A DNA stretch of 64,000 nt, taken from assembly GCA_023458035.1 (NCBI GenBank), contig JAEXAX010000001.1:1-64000 (forward strand), in the 5' to 3' direction. Source of the stretch: Bacillota bacterium (GTDB lineage: Bacteria > Bacillota > Clostridia > Lachnospirales > Lachnospiraceae). Shown here piece by piece: positions 43,937 through 51,972 of this stretch (positions within the stretch are counted from its first letter, which is position 1; each line of letters opens with the position of its first letter). The notes under the pieces were generated by a model, which saw only the letters and a program-made list of their open reading frames with translations, was not told the origin of the DNA and made no database searches. The position numbers and the translations under genes were made by a program.

Positions 43937-44782
43937 TTAATTCTCCATCTGTTTAATATAATCTACATAATAACGACGTTTTTTCGGTCCTCCGACAAAA
44001 AGGGTTCCCTTCGGCTCCCCGCTCATCAGCTCCCCGACAATATGGGCATCGCCGCCGTTTGCGATCACCATATCAATTCCGGACTGCATGGCAATATGTG
44101 CCGCTGTCAGCTTGGTACTCATGCCTCCGGTTCCGAGAGCGGTGCTGCTTCCTTTTCCCATGCCTCGAAGCTGATCCGTCATCTCTGTCACTTCCGAGAT
44201 AAAGCGGGCATCCGGATTCGCATTCGGGTCATCCGAGTACAAACCATCGATGTCACTGAGCAGGATCAGCGCATCCGCCTCCACCAGACAGGCCACAATG
44301 GCTGATAAAGTATCATTGTCACCAAACTGCATCTCAAAGGTGGACACACTGTCATTCTCGTTGACGATCGGAATCACGCCAAGCTGCAGCATCTTTTCAA
44401 AAGTATTTTTTACATTGGTTCGACTCTCCTGCTCCAGCACATTTGATTTGGTCATCAGAATCTGCCCGACCACCTGATTGTATTCGGAAAACAGTTGCTG
44501 ATAGATCATCATCAATCGCGACTGACCGATGGCCGCGCAGGCCTGCTTGGTGCTGATTGAATCCGGCTTTTGCTTCATGCCAAGCGCCCGTCGTCCGACT
44601 CCTATGGCACCGGATGTCACTAAAACAACCTCCTTCCCCTGATTCCGCAGATCCACCAGTTCACGTACCAGTACCTCGATCTTGCCCAGATTCAGCGCCC
44701 CTGTCTGCGGATGGGTCAATGAGGTCGTACCAATCTTCAGTACGATCCTTTTATGCTTGGGTAATATCTGTCTTCTGCTCAT
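43937..44782 (-). CDS. proB: Glutamate 5-kinase, short form without PUA domain
   Basis: A 281-residue amino-acid kinase that starts proline synthesis. KHKRIVLKIGTTSLT and VLVTSGAIGVGRRALG are the nucleotide blocks, NENDSVSTFEMQFGDNDTLS is the substrate and feedback site, and GTGGMSTKLTAAHIAM closes the site. E. coli ProB has about 367 residues because of a C-terminal PUA domain; this protein ends just after the kinase domain. Feedback by proline in this short form is not predictable. Confidence 0.95.
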   Translation of the reverse strand: MSRRQILPKHKRIVLKIGTTSLTHPQTGALNLGKIEVLVRELVDLRNQGKEVVLVTSGAIGVGRRALGMKQKPDSISTKQACAAIGQSRLMMIYQQLFSEYNQVVGQILMTKSNVLEQESRTNVKNTFEKMLQLGVIPIVNENDSVSTFEMQFGDNDTLSAIVACLVEADALILLSDIDGLYSDDPNANPDARFISEVTEMTDQLRGMGKGSSTALGTGGMSTKLTAAHIAMQSGIDMVIANGGDAHIVGELMSGEPKGTLFVGGPKKRRYYVDYIKQMEN

Positions 44783-44803
44783 TTTTCATCCTCTTTTATC
44801 TGT

Positions 44804-45307
44804 TTAATCTTCGCGTGAGATCCCGGCAGTTACCATGATACGGCGCTGCTGCTCCTCCATTTCAGCCTTTTCATCCTCTTCCATATGGTCGTATCCAATT
44901 AGATGCAGCAAGCTATGACAGGTCAGAAAGGCCAGCTCACGCCGCAAGCTATGTCCGTATTCCTCGGCCTGCTCCCGTACACGTTCAACATTCAGAACCA
45001 TATCACCGAGTACCAGACAGCCGCTTTCCGGATCGGCCATATAGGCATTTTCCCGAAATACCTCTCCCAGCTCAGTTCCCGGCAAAATATCCAGCATCGG
45101 AAACGAAAGCACATCTGTCGAGCGATCGATTCCTCTGGTCTCCAGATTGATGGCCTGCATTCGATCATGATCAGTCATCAATACATTCACTTCAAAGTTT
45201 TCCGGCACAGAACAAACAACGGCAAAAGCCGCTCCCACCTGCTCTAACAGCGGTAACAGCGGCGGTTCCGAGAATGTTTCGACCTCCCATTCAATCTCAA
45301 ACTTCAT
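44804..45307 (-). CDS. ybeY: Endoribonuclease YbeY
   Basis: A 167-residue metal-dependent RNase that matures 16S rRNA and takes part in ribosome quality control. The three-His zinc motif is intact in HSLLHLIGYDH, and the preceding LNVERVREQAEEYGHSLRREL is typical. It overlaps phoH by 11 bp, a pairing conserved across bacteria. Confidence 0.96.
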   Translation of the reverse strand: MKFEIEWEVETFSEPPLLPLLEQVGAAFAVVCSVPENFEVNVLMTDHDRMQAINLETRGIDRSTDVLSFPMLDILPGTELGEVFRENAYMADPESGCLVLGDMVLNVERVREQAEEYGHSLRRELAFLTCHSLLHLIGYDHMEEDEKAEMEEQQRRIMVTAGISRED

Positions 45308-46331
45308 GTTTTTTCCCTCTGACAGTCAAAACTCTTCGCTCACGACGGCTTTCACGATACTTTTCTTTACCCTCAAATTTTTCATAAGCATGTACGATTT
45401 TCTGTACCAGCGGATGACGAACAACATCCTTATTGGTAAACTCGCAGAAGCCGATATCCTCAATACCGGCCAATACCTTCTTAGCCACATCCAGACCGGA
45501 CACGGTTCCCGGCGGCAAATCTTTCTGACTTTCATCACCGGTGACGACCACCTTGGAACCGAAACCGATACGGGTCAGGAACATCTTCATCTGAGCCGGT
45601 GTGGTATTCTGCGCCTCATCTAAAATGATAAAGGCCTGATCCAGCGTTCGACCGCGCATATATGCCAGCGGAGCCACTTCGATCAGTCCCTTTTCCGTAT
45701 TCTTCAGAAAAGCCTCAGCGCCCATGATCTGATACAGGGCATCATACAGCGGCCGCAGATACGGGTCCACCTTACTTTGTAAATCACCCGGCAGAAATCC
45801 CAGTTTTTCACCCGCTTCAATGGCCGGACGGGTCAGGATAATGCGATTAACCTCCTGTCTGCGAAAAGCCTCAATGGCCATAGCCATGGCTAAATATGTT
45901 TTTCCGGTACCGGCCGGCCCAAGACCGAAAACCAGCATCTTTTTAGCAATGGTATCGACATATTTTTTTTGCCCTACAGTCTTTGGCTTGATCAGCTTTC
46001 CGCCGACTGTAGTGGCGATCACATCCTGCTCCAGTTCGATCATGATCTCTTCCTTACCGTCCTCGGCCAAAGATAATATATAATTAACCTGCTGATCGTT
46101 GATCTCGCTGCCGGCTGCTGCCAGTCTGGCCAGTTCATTCAAAATACGTTCGGTACGCGCCGCAGCTGCCGCCCCGCCTCGGATCAATATCCTATCCTCT
46201 CTGGGAATTATCTCAGTTTTAAAGGCTCTTTCGATCTTTTTACTGTTACGATCAAACTGTCCCAACACCGTACCCAAATATTGCAATGGGATATGAATTG
46301 ATGTTTCAATCACATTTTGCATCTCTTTCAA
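45297..46331 (-). CDS. phoH: PhoH-like ATPase
   Basis: A 344-residue PhoH/PhoL protein with an N-terminal KH-like region (about 20-110) and an ATPase domain: Walker A GPAGTGKTYLAMAMA, RPAIEAGEKLGFLPGD, Walker B AFIILDEAQNTTPAQMKMFL and VVTGDESQKDLP. It is thought to be an RNA helicase working with YbeY. The start appears to be a TTG: GGAG stands 9 bases before it, whereas the next ATG is 18 bases away. Confidence 0.94.
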   Translation of the reverse strand: MKEMQNVIETSIHIPLQYLGTVLGQFDRNSKKIERAFKTEIIPREDRILIRGGAAAAARTERILNELARLAAAGSEINDQQVNYILSLAEDGKEEIMIELEQDVIATTVGGKLIKPKTVGQKKYVDTIAKKMLVFGLGPAGTGKTYLAMAMAIEAFRRQEVNRIILTRPAIEAGEKLGFLPGDLQSKVDPYLRPLYDALYQIMGAEAFLKNTEKGLIEVAPLAYMRGRTLDQAFIILDEAQNTTPAQMKMFLTRIGFGSKVVVTGDESQKDLPPGTVSGLDVAKKVLAGIEDIGFCEFTNKDVVRHPLVQKIVHAYEKFEGKEKYRESRRERRVLTVRGKKHEV

Positions 46332-46382
46332 TATAAATAACTCCTTGTCCTGCTGTTTCGTGTTGTAAACGCTTTTTTATTC

Positions 46383-46411
46383 ACTATACCTCACACTGCC
46401 GAACTTCGCAA
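46383..46411 (-). promoter_or_regulatory. possible promoter of phoH-ybeY-proB-DUF896-fthC-proA
   Basis: TTGCGA (46406-46411) and TATAGT (46383-46388) with a 17-bp spacer on the minus strand, about 50 bp ahead of the phoH start. Confidence 0.4.
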
Positions 46412-46447
46412 TTATATCTTATATTTGGCAGAACAATCTCCGGTCTC

Positions 46448-46948
46448 TCAGCTTTTAATTCCCGACCACTCATCTCTCAATAGTACAAACAGGATGCTGT
46501 CATGCCAGCTGCCATGATGAAATCGAAATTGCCGTAATACCGCCTCTGCGCGGAAACCGGCCGCCTCAAAAGCACTTTTGCACATCTCATTGTCAACATC
46601 TGTATCAGCTTCCAGTCTTTGGGTCGGCCTGTTGGAAAAGACATGGTCGGCTGCCAATCGAAGCAATCGGCTGCCAATCCCCCTGCCTCTCTGCTGTTTT
46701 ATCAAATGAAGACCGATTCTCATCAACCCTTCGCGCACCTGGTACAGATAAAGCAGACCGATTGCTTGCGCATCTGACTCTACCACATAAATATGCAAAT
46801 ATTCGTCGCGATAGCCGCCTTCCTGTAATTCTGTTTCGATTTCAGCCAGCGACCGCGGCTGACAGGATTGATACTGCTGATCCTCATTCATCAATTGATA
46901 TAAAAACGCAGCATCTTCCGGTTCAGCCAAGCGAAATGTTACTTCCAA
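46448..46948 (-). CDS. GNAT family N-acetyltransferase
   Basis: A 166-residue acetyltransferase with the acetyl-CoA loop QQRGRGIGSRLLRLA and the family tail pattern NEMCKSAFEAAGFR. The substrate is unknown. It overlaps the metal ATPase gene by 26 bp and so belongs to the metal-resistance operon, although nothing in its sequence shows a metal function. Confidence 0.87.
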   Translation of the reverse strand: MEVTFRLAEPEDAAFLYQLMNEDQQYQSCQPRSLAEIETELQEGGYRDEYLHIYVVESDAQAIGLLYLYQVREGLMRIGLHLIKQQRGRGIGSRLLRLAADHVFSNRPTQRLEADTDVDNEMCKSAFEAAGFRAEAVLRQFRFHHGSWHDSILFVLLRDEWSGIKS

Positions 46949-48881
46949 TGCTTCTCCCTCCCTTTTCCTTTTTTTTACGTCCGGACACTCTATCAGGTTC
47001 CATTTTTAAGATTCGCAGCGCATTTAATACAGCCAGCACAGTGACTCCGACATCCGCAAAAACTGCCATCCACATGGTAGCCAAACCCAGTGCACTCAAT
47101 AATAGTACAAAGATCTTAATACCGAGCGCCAGAATAATATTCTGACGGGCTATACCGATGGTCAGCCGACTGATGCTGATGGCATCTACAATCTTCAGTG
47201 GTTCATCCGTCATCAGCACAACATCGGCCGCCTCTACCGCTGCATCACTGCCAACCCCACCCATGGCGATCCCGATATCGGCCAAGGCCAGGGCAGGCGC
47301 ATCGTTCATACCATCTCCGACAAAGGCCACCTGTCCTCGTTTTTGCTCCAGACGTTCCTCCAGATAGTTAACCTTATCCTGAGGTAAGAGCTCGCTTTTC
47401 ACTTCGTTGATACCGATGGCAGCTGCCACCTCGGAAGCCACTTCCTGCTTATCTCCACTGAGCATCACCACATGTGAAATCTGTTTTTGCAGGAGTTGGA
47501 TCGTTTCGATGGCTCCGATCTTGATACGGTCAGCCAGCAGCAGGCAGCCAAGATATTGACCATCTTTGGCAAAATAGATGACGGTTTGACTGACATCACT
47601 GCCCTCTTTGCCGACTGCTGTCAAACGAACCTGCATCCGTTCCATCCAGCGGGCATTCCCGGCCAGATAGGTGCTGCCGGCCAACTTGATTCGCAAGCCG
47701 TAACCCGGAACTTCCTCCATCTCGGTGATCTCTTTACGCTTTGAAATCACCTCATCCAGCAACTCCCCTTCCCTCAGACGTTTCTCGGCATATCGGATCA
47801 CCGCTTTGGCCAACGGATGATTCGAACCGATTTCTGTCAGGTAGGCAGCCTCCAGCAGACAGCCCTGTTTATCTCCAAGCGATGCTGTCACTGAAAAGCT
47901 GCCCTCTGTCAACGTTCCTGTTTTATCAAACAAAATTGTATCAATTTTTCTCAATTGTTCAAAATAATTGCTTCCTTTTACCAGAATGCCATGCCGCGAA
48001 GCCAGTCCGATACCGGCAAAAAATGACATCGGCACCGATACCACAAAGGCGCAGGGGCAAGAAACCACCAAAAATGTCAACGCCCGTAATATCCATGGTG
48101 TAAACGAGGTTTGCAAAATCAGGGGAGGCAGAATCGCCAGGGCGGCAGCCAGAAGTACCACAATCGGTGTATAAATACGCGCAAAACGGGTAATAAAATT
48201 CTCCGCCCGAGATTTTCTCATGGACGACTCCTCGATCAGAGCCAGTACTTTTGAAGCGGTGGAGTCCTCAAAACACTTTTCCACCCTGGCCGTTAAGCGG
48301 ACGCCCTGATTGATGCTTCCGCTCAGGATCGAACTGCCCGGTCCGACATCGACCGGCATGGATTCGCCGGTCAGCGCTGCTGTATCAACGCTGCCGAATC
48401 CCTCCAATACCACACAATCCAACGGTACCTTTTCTCCCGGTCGAATCTCAATTACGGCGCCGATCTCCACTTCATCCGGATCTGCCGTCCGAAATCCATT
48501 TTCAGTCAGTACATTTGCCGATTCCGGCACGATATCCATCAGTTCGGTAATGGAACGCCGGGATTTATTGACCGCATAGGACTGAAACAGCTCGCCCAGC
48601 TGATAAAATAGCATAACAGCTGCGGCCTCCGGGTATTCACCGATCAAGATCGCACCGACGGTTGCAATTGACATTAAAAATTCCTCATTAAACCATTCTC
48701 CGCGGCTGATATTTCGGATGGCTCCAAGCAATACCGGCAAACCGCTGATCAGATATGACAGCATACAAAAGCCGACGGTCAGCCAAATATTACCAAATCT
48801 CAGATGTACTGCAAACCCGATGATAAAACATATACTGCTAAGGCCGAAGATCCGGTGCGGCTTCCATTTTTTCCAAAACAT
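46923..48881 (-). CDS. P1B-type Zn/Cd/Pb-exporting ATPase
   Basis: A 652-residue heavy-metal pump. Visible are TGES at 171-174 (actuator), CPC at 275-277 in the transport helix (VSCPCAF), phosphorylated D319 in DKTGTLTEG, and FVGDGMNDAPALALADIG. The last helices carry DVGVTVLAVLNALRIL; the Asp in this helix marks the divalent Zn/Cd/Pb group (ZntA/CadA) rather than Cu pumps. The usual N-terminal metal-binding domain is missing and is instead encoded by the small gene just upstream. ArsR-type control is expected from the operator ahead of the operon. Confidence 0.93.
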   Translation of the reverse strand: MFWKKWKPHRIFGLSSICFIIGFAVHLRFGNIWLTVGFCMLSYLISGLPVLLGAIRNISRGEWFNEEFLMSIATVGAILIGEYPEAAAVMLFYQLGELFQSYAVNKSRRSITELMDIVPESANVLTENGFRTADPDEVEIGAVIEIRPGEKVPLDCVVLEGFGSVDTAALTGESMPVDVGPGSSILSGSINQGVRLTARVEKCFEDSTASKVLALIEESSMRKSRAENFITRFARIYTPIVVLLAAALAILPPLILQTSFTPWILRALTFLVVSCPCAFVVSVPMSFFAGIGLASRHGILVKGSNYFEQLRKIDTILFDKTGTLTEGSFSVTASLGDKQGCLLEAAYLTEIGSNHPLAKAVIRYAEKRLREGELLDEVISKRKEITEMEEVPGYGLRIKLAGSTYLAGNARWMERMQVRLTAVGKEGSDVSQTVIYFAKDGQYLGCLLLADRIKIGAIETIQLLQKQISHVVMLSGDKQEVASEVAAAIGINEVKSELLPQDKVNYLEERLEQKRGQVAFVGDGMNDAPALALADIGIAMGGVGSDAAVEAADVVLMTDEPLKIVDAISISRLTIGIARQNIILALGIKIFVLLLSALGLATMWMAVFADVGVTVLAVLNALRILKMEPDRVSGRKKKEKGGRSIGSNISLG

Positions 48882-48945
48882 ATTTTCTCCTCCGGCAAAA
48901 CGCCGATTATAATATCAGCTCTGATGTCTGCTTCAATAAAACGGA

Positions 48946-49164
48946 TCAGGCATGTATGATCACGCCCGGTTCCAGATCATGAATGATCTTTTCTGCCCGG
49001 ATCAGGATATCGGCCACGGCAGCCTCATCCGCATACAGAACCAGCTTTCCCAGCATAAAACTGACATTGGCCTTTTCCACACCCGGCAGCCTGCTGATCC
49101 GCTCTTCCATCTTCGCCGCACAATTTGCGCAATCCAGATTTTCCAATTTAATCACTTTCTTCAT
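48946..49164 (-). CDS. Stand-alone HMA metal-binding protein
   Basis: A 72-residue ferredoxin-like HMA domain with the Cys pair in LENLDCANCAAKMEERI. The LDCANC version, with Asp before the first Cys, is the one found in Zn/Cd/Pb ATPases, unlike the MxCxxC of copper chaperones. It lies between the arsR-type gene (3 bp) and the ATPase (64 bp), so it is very probably the detached first domain of the pump, or a chaperone that hands metal to it. Confidence 0.92.
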   Translation of the reverse strand: MKKVIKLENLDCANCAAKMEERISRLPGVEKANVSFMLGKLVLYADEAAVADILIRAEKIIHDLEPGVIIHA

Positions 49165-49167
49165 CTT

Positions 49168-49545
49168 TTATTCCTCCATCACATGTTCGATCGCACAGTC
49201 AATAATGGCAGACACATGATCATCTGCCAAGCGGTAATACACGATCTTTCCGACCTTTCGATATTGCACCAGGTGGCTCTGTCTGAGTGATCGTAATTGA
49301 TGTGAAATGGCTGATTTTGTCATATTCAATACGCAAGCCAGATCACAAACACAAAGCTCTTTAACGCGCAGGGCACTTAAAATCCTCACCCTGGTACTGT
49401 CGCTGAATAGCTTAAACAGATCTGCCACCTGCATCAACAGGTCCTCGTCATGCATCTGCGTTTCGACCTCTTCCACCACATCATTATGAATGACATCACA
49501 GTCACAAATATCAAGCTTTCGTTCCGTTTTATTCATCCTCTCCAT
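49168..49545 (-). CDS. ArsR/SmtB family metal-sensing repressor (CadC-like)
   Basis: A 125-residue winged-helix repressor with both metal sites of CadC. The alpha-3N site has C14 and C16 near the N terminus (LDICDCDVIH) and C65/C67 in ELCVCDLA. The alpha-5 site has D108, H110, H121 and E124, with the same spacing as CadC D101/H103/H114/E117. The recognition helix is TKSAISHQLRSLRQ. It should bind Cd, Pb or Zn and release DNA. It is first in its operon, and its operator lies in the promoter spacer. Another ATG three codons later could be the start. Confidence 0.94.
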   Translation of the reverse strand: MERMNKTERKLDICDCDVIHNDVVEEVETQMHDEDLLMQVADLFKLFSDSTRVRILSALRVKELCVCDLACVLNMTKSAISHQLRSLRQSHLVQYRKVGKIVYYRLADDHVSAIIDCAIEHVMEE

Positions 49546-49575
49546 ATCCCTCCTTTTGCAACAACGATTGACGGA

Positions 49576-49623
49576 TCATTCAACTATATGTATATTATAA
49601 TTGAACAATCATTCAACTGTCAA
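49576..49623 (-). promoter_or_regulatory. metal-operon promoter with ArsR operator in the spacer
   Basis: On the minus strand TTGACA (49618-49623) and TATAAT (49594-49599) are both perfect, with an 18-bp spacer. The spacer contains the inverted repeat TTGAA-N6-TTCAA (49601-49616), which matches the TGAA-N6-TTCA core of SmtB/CadC operators. A second copy of one half, TCATTCAACT, lies exactly 33 bp away (49576-49585), close to the expected start point. Confidence 0.8.
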
Positions 49624-49661
49624 TGGGTTCAAATCAAAAAAATACAAAAATATTACGGATC

Positions 49662-49693
49662 AAAAAAACGGAACCTACCGGCTCCGTTTTTTT
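49662..49693 (-). terminator. terminator of argS-yerC
   Basis: An 11-bp stem (AAAAAAACGGA / TCCGTTTTTTT) with A- and T-tracts on both sides, so it can act in both directions. It separates yerC from the metal operon. Confidence 0.75.
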
Positions 49694-49709
49694 AACAAAA
49701 CAATTGATT

Positions 49710-50027
49710 TCAGGCTTCTGATTCAGTATCGGCACCATTTTGCTTTTCCAGGCGGGAATAAACCATTTCATAACTGCCGTTACCATAAACCAGACAACGG
49801 TTCACGCGACTGATAGTGGCTGTGGATGCTCCCGTCTGCTTGGCCACCTCCAGGTATGTCTGTTTTTTACGCAGCATACCGGCCACCTCAAAACGCTGTG
49901 ACAGGGATAGCAGCTCATTGATGGTGCAGAAATCCTGAAAAAAATCAAAGCACTCCTCTACTGTCTCCAATGTCAGGATACCGCGAAACAGATTTTCCAT
50001 CTCTTTGGTATGTAATTCTTTATTCAT
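49710..50027 (-). CDS. YerC/YecD family TrpR-like DNA-binding protein
   Basis: A 105-residue all-helical protein. The family pattern SLSQRFEVAGMLRKKQTYLE leads into the helix-turn-helix EVAKQTGASTATISRVNRCL. It belongs to the TrpR superfamily but the regulated genes are unknown. It follows argS by 3 bp, so the two are co-transcribed. Confidence 0.93.
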   Translation of the reverse strand: MNKELHTKEMENLFRGILTLETVEECFDFFQDFCTINELLSLSQRFEVAGMLRKKQTYLEVAKQTGASTATISRVNRCLVYGNGSYEMVYSRLEKQNGADTESEA

Positions 50028-50030
50028 CTT

Positions 50031-51794
50031 TTACATCCTTTCCGGTGCCTCGAAGCCCAGTGTGTCGATACAAAGTTCAAATACCCGCAGGGTCAGCTGC
50101 AATAATGCGATACGGGATGCCCGAACCGCTTCATCGGGCTCACCAAGAATTTTGGTTTCATGATAGTATTTATTAAAGGCATTGGCCAGTTCATAGATAT
50201 AGGCACAGATTTTATGCGGTGCCAGCTCCTCATAGGCGGTATCCAGCATCTCATTAAATCGGGTCAGCACCAGCTGCAATGCCTTTTCGCTGTCGCCGGT
50301 AGCGGCTGCCACTGCTGTGTGCGGACCGTCATACTTCGTCAAAATAGACTTGATTCGCACCATGGTATACAGGATATACGGGCCGGTATTTCCCTCAAAA
50401 GAGGTAAAACGCTCTACATCAAAGATATAATCCTTGGATGCCTGATTGGACAGATCACCATATTTAACAGCCGCCAAACCGATCTGCTCCGCAGTCCTTA
50501 AAGCCTCTGCTTCCGGTAACTGACGGTTCTCATTGATCTTCGCCAGCATGGCCTCATTGATCTCGGAAATCAAGTTCTCCAAACGCATTACCCCGCCGGC
50601 TCTGGTCTTAAATGGTTTTCCGTCTTTACCGTTCATGGTACCGAATCCAAGAAAGAACAGATCGGTTTTTGAATCCAAAATCTTCGTTTTTTTTGCAGCT
50701 CGAAAGACCTGTTCAAAATACAGGCTCTGTCGTTTATCCACCACATAAATGATGCGATCGGGATCAACCAGCTCCCGGCGCTCGATCATAGTTGCCAGAT
50801 CAGTCGTATTATATAAAGAGGATCCGTTAGACTTCAAAATCATACAGGGCGGAATCTCCTTGGTATCGGTTTCTTCTTTAACATCTACCACCAGAGCTCC
50901 CTGATCATAGCGAGCATAGCCGTTATCCTTCAGATAAGTAACCATATCCGGAATATATTTTTGAGCATCCGACTCCTTCTTCCACCAGTCAAAATCAACG
51001 TTTAGGCGATCATAATTTTTTTTCAGATCAGCTATTGACACATTGATGATATGCTGCCACAGCGCCCGATAGCCCGGATGGCCGTCCTGCAATAAAGCGG
51101 TAGCTGTTAATGCTTTTTCACGGAAAGCACGCCCTTCATCCGTTTCTTCCTTTGACAGCGCCGATGCCTGCGGATAAATCCGTTCCAATTCATCGATGGT
51201 AAACGGCGCCTCCTGCGGATAGCTGCCGGCTGCTGCGGCCGTAAAATACGGCAGCTGCGGTTTCTCCTGCTCCAGCCAAGAAATAATCAGTCCCATCTGT
51301 AAGCCCCAGTCACCCAAATGGGCATCCCCGATCACCCGATGTCCCTTGCGTCTGGCAATTCTTTTCACTGCTTCACCGATAATGGCTGACCGTAAGTGGC
51401 CTACATGCAAAGGCTTGGCCACATTGGCGCCCCCGAAGTCGATAACGATGGTTTCAGGCTCGGCCGCCTTTTCCAAAGACAGCTCCTCATCCTGCTCCAT
51501 TTCCTGCAAGTAAGCAGCCACTTCAGCCTCGGCTGCCTTGATATTGATAAAACCCGGCATTACCGCTTCCAACGACGCAAACACGGATGAGCCTTCAAGC
51601 TGCGCCAGCACCTCATTGGCAATCACAATCGGTGCTTTCTTATACTGCTTTGCACAGGCCATCGCTCCGTTGCATTGAAATTCACAGAGATCCGGTCTGT
51701 TCGACAATGATACCCTTCCGTACTGCGCTTCATAACCTGCCTTCACAAAGGCCTGCTCTAATTCCCCCTGTAAACGGGAAATAAAACGTTTCAT
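50031..51794 (-). CDS. argS: Arginyl-tRNA synthetase
   Basis: A 587-residue class I synthetase with GGANVAKPLHVGHLRSAII as the HIGH block, an N-terminal Arg-tRNA domain (about 1-100), the degenerate KMSK region (KPFKTRAGGVMRLENLI) usual for ArgS, and a C-terminal anticodon domain ending DTLGFEAPERM. Its own promoter faces away from pfp, and an array of short inverted half-sites lies next to the predicted start point. Confidence 0.96.
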   Translation of the reverse strand: MKRFISRLQGELEQAFVKAGYEAQYGRVSLSNRPDLCEFQCNGAMACAKQYKKAPIVIANEVLAQLEGSSVFASLEAVMPGFINIKAAEAEVAAYLQEMEQDEELSLEKAAEPETIVIDFGGANVAKPLHVGHLRSAIIGEAVKRIARRKGHRVIGDAHLGDWGLQMGLIISWLEQEKPQLPYFTAAAAGSYPQEAPFTIDELERIYPQASALSKEETDEGRAFREKALTATALLQDGHPGYRALWQHIINVSIADLKKNYDRLNVDFDWWKKESDAQKYIPDMVTYLKDNGYARYDQGALVVDVKEETDTKEIPPCMILKSNGSSLYNTTDLATMIERRELVDPDRIIYVVDKRQSLYFEQVFRAAKKTKILDSKTDLFFLGFGTMNGKDGKPFKTRAGGVMRLENLISEINEAMLAKINENRQLPEAEALRTAEQIGLAAVKYGDLSNQASKDYIFDVERFTSFEGNTGPYILYTMVRIKSILTKYDGPHTAVAAATGDSEKALQLVLTRFNEMLDTAYEELAPHKICAYIYELANAFNKYYHETKILGEPDEAVRASRIALLQLTLRVFELCIDTLGFEAPERM

Positions 51795-51822
51795 AATTTA
51801 TTCTTCCTCCCTATTTTTGCTT

Positions 51823-51880
51823 TCACACTCTAAAGTGTGACACTTTCATATAGTGTATCATGAAACACTTCTCTTGTCAT
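51823..51880 (-). promoter_or_regulatory. argS promoter and alternating half-site array
   Basis: A fair promoter reads ATGACA (51875-51880), 17 bp, TACACT (51852-51857) on the minus strand. Five AGTGT/ACACT half-sites in alternating orientation (51825, 51834, 51840, 51852, 51865) form a hairpin-like TCACACT-CTAA-AGTGTGA and the 15-base palindrome AAAGTGTGACACTTT. They cover the -10 region and the start point, as an operator would. Confidence 0.45.
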
Positions 51881-51901
51881 CCTCACAGTCCTCTTTTCAC
51901 A

Positions 51902-51930
51902 TTGTTTTTTCAAACGGTATCTCTTATAAT
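51902..51930 (+). promoter_or_regulatory. promoter of the phosphofructokinase gene
   Basis: TTGTTT (51902-51907) and a perfect TATAAT (51925-51930) with a 17-bp spacer, about 40 bp ahead of the start codon, which has AAAGGAGG upstream. Confidence 0.6.
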
Positions 51931-51972
51931 ATTAACTGATTTCTATTACGGATACGATCAAAGGAGGATGCA

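Noticed and set aside
51795..51845. Possible T-box leader for argS
   Set aside because: Too short; no T-box sequence or specifier stem was found. The repeats are better explained as an operator.
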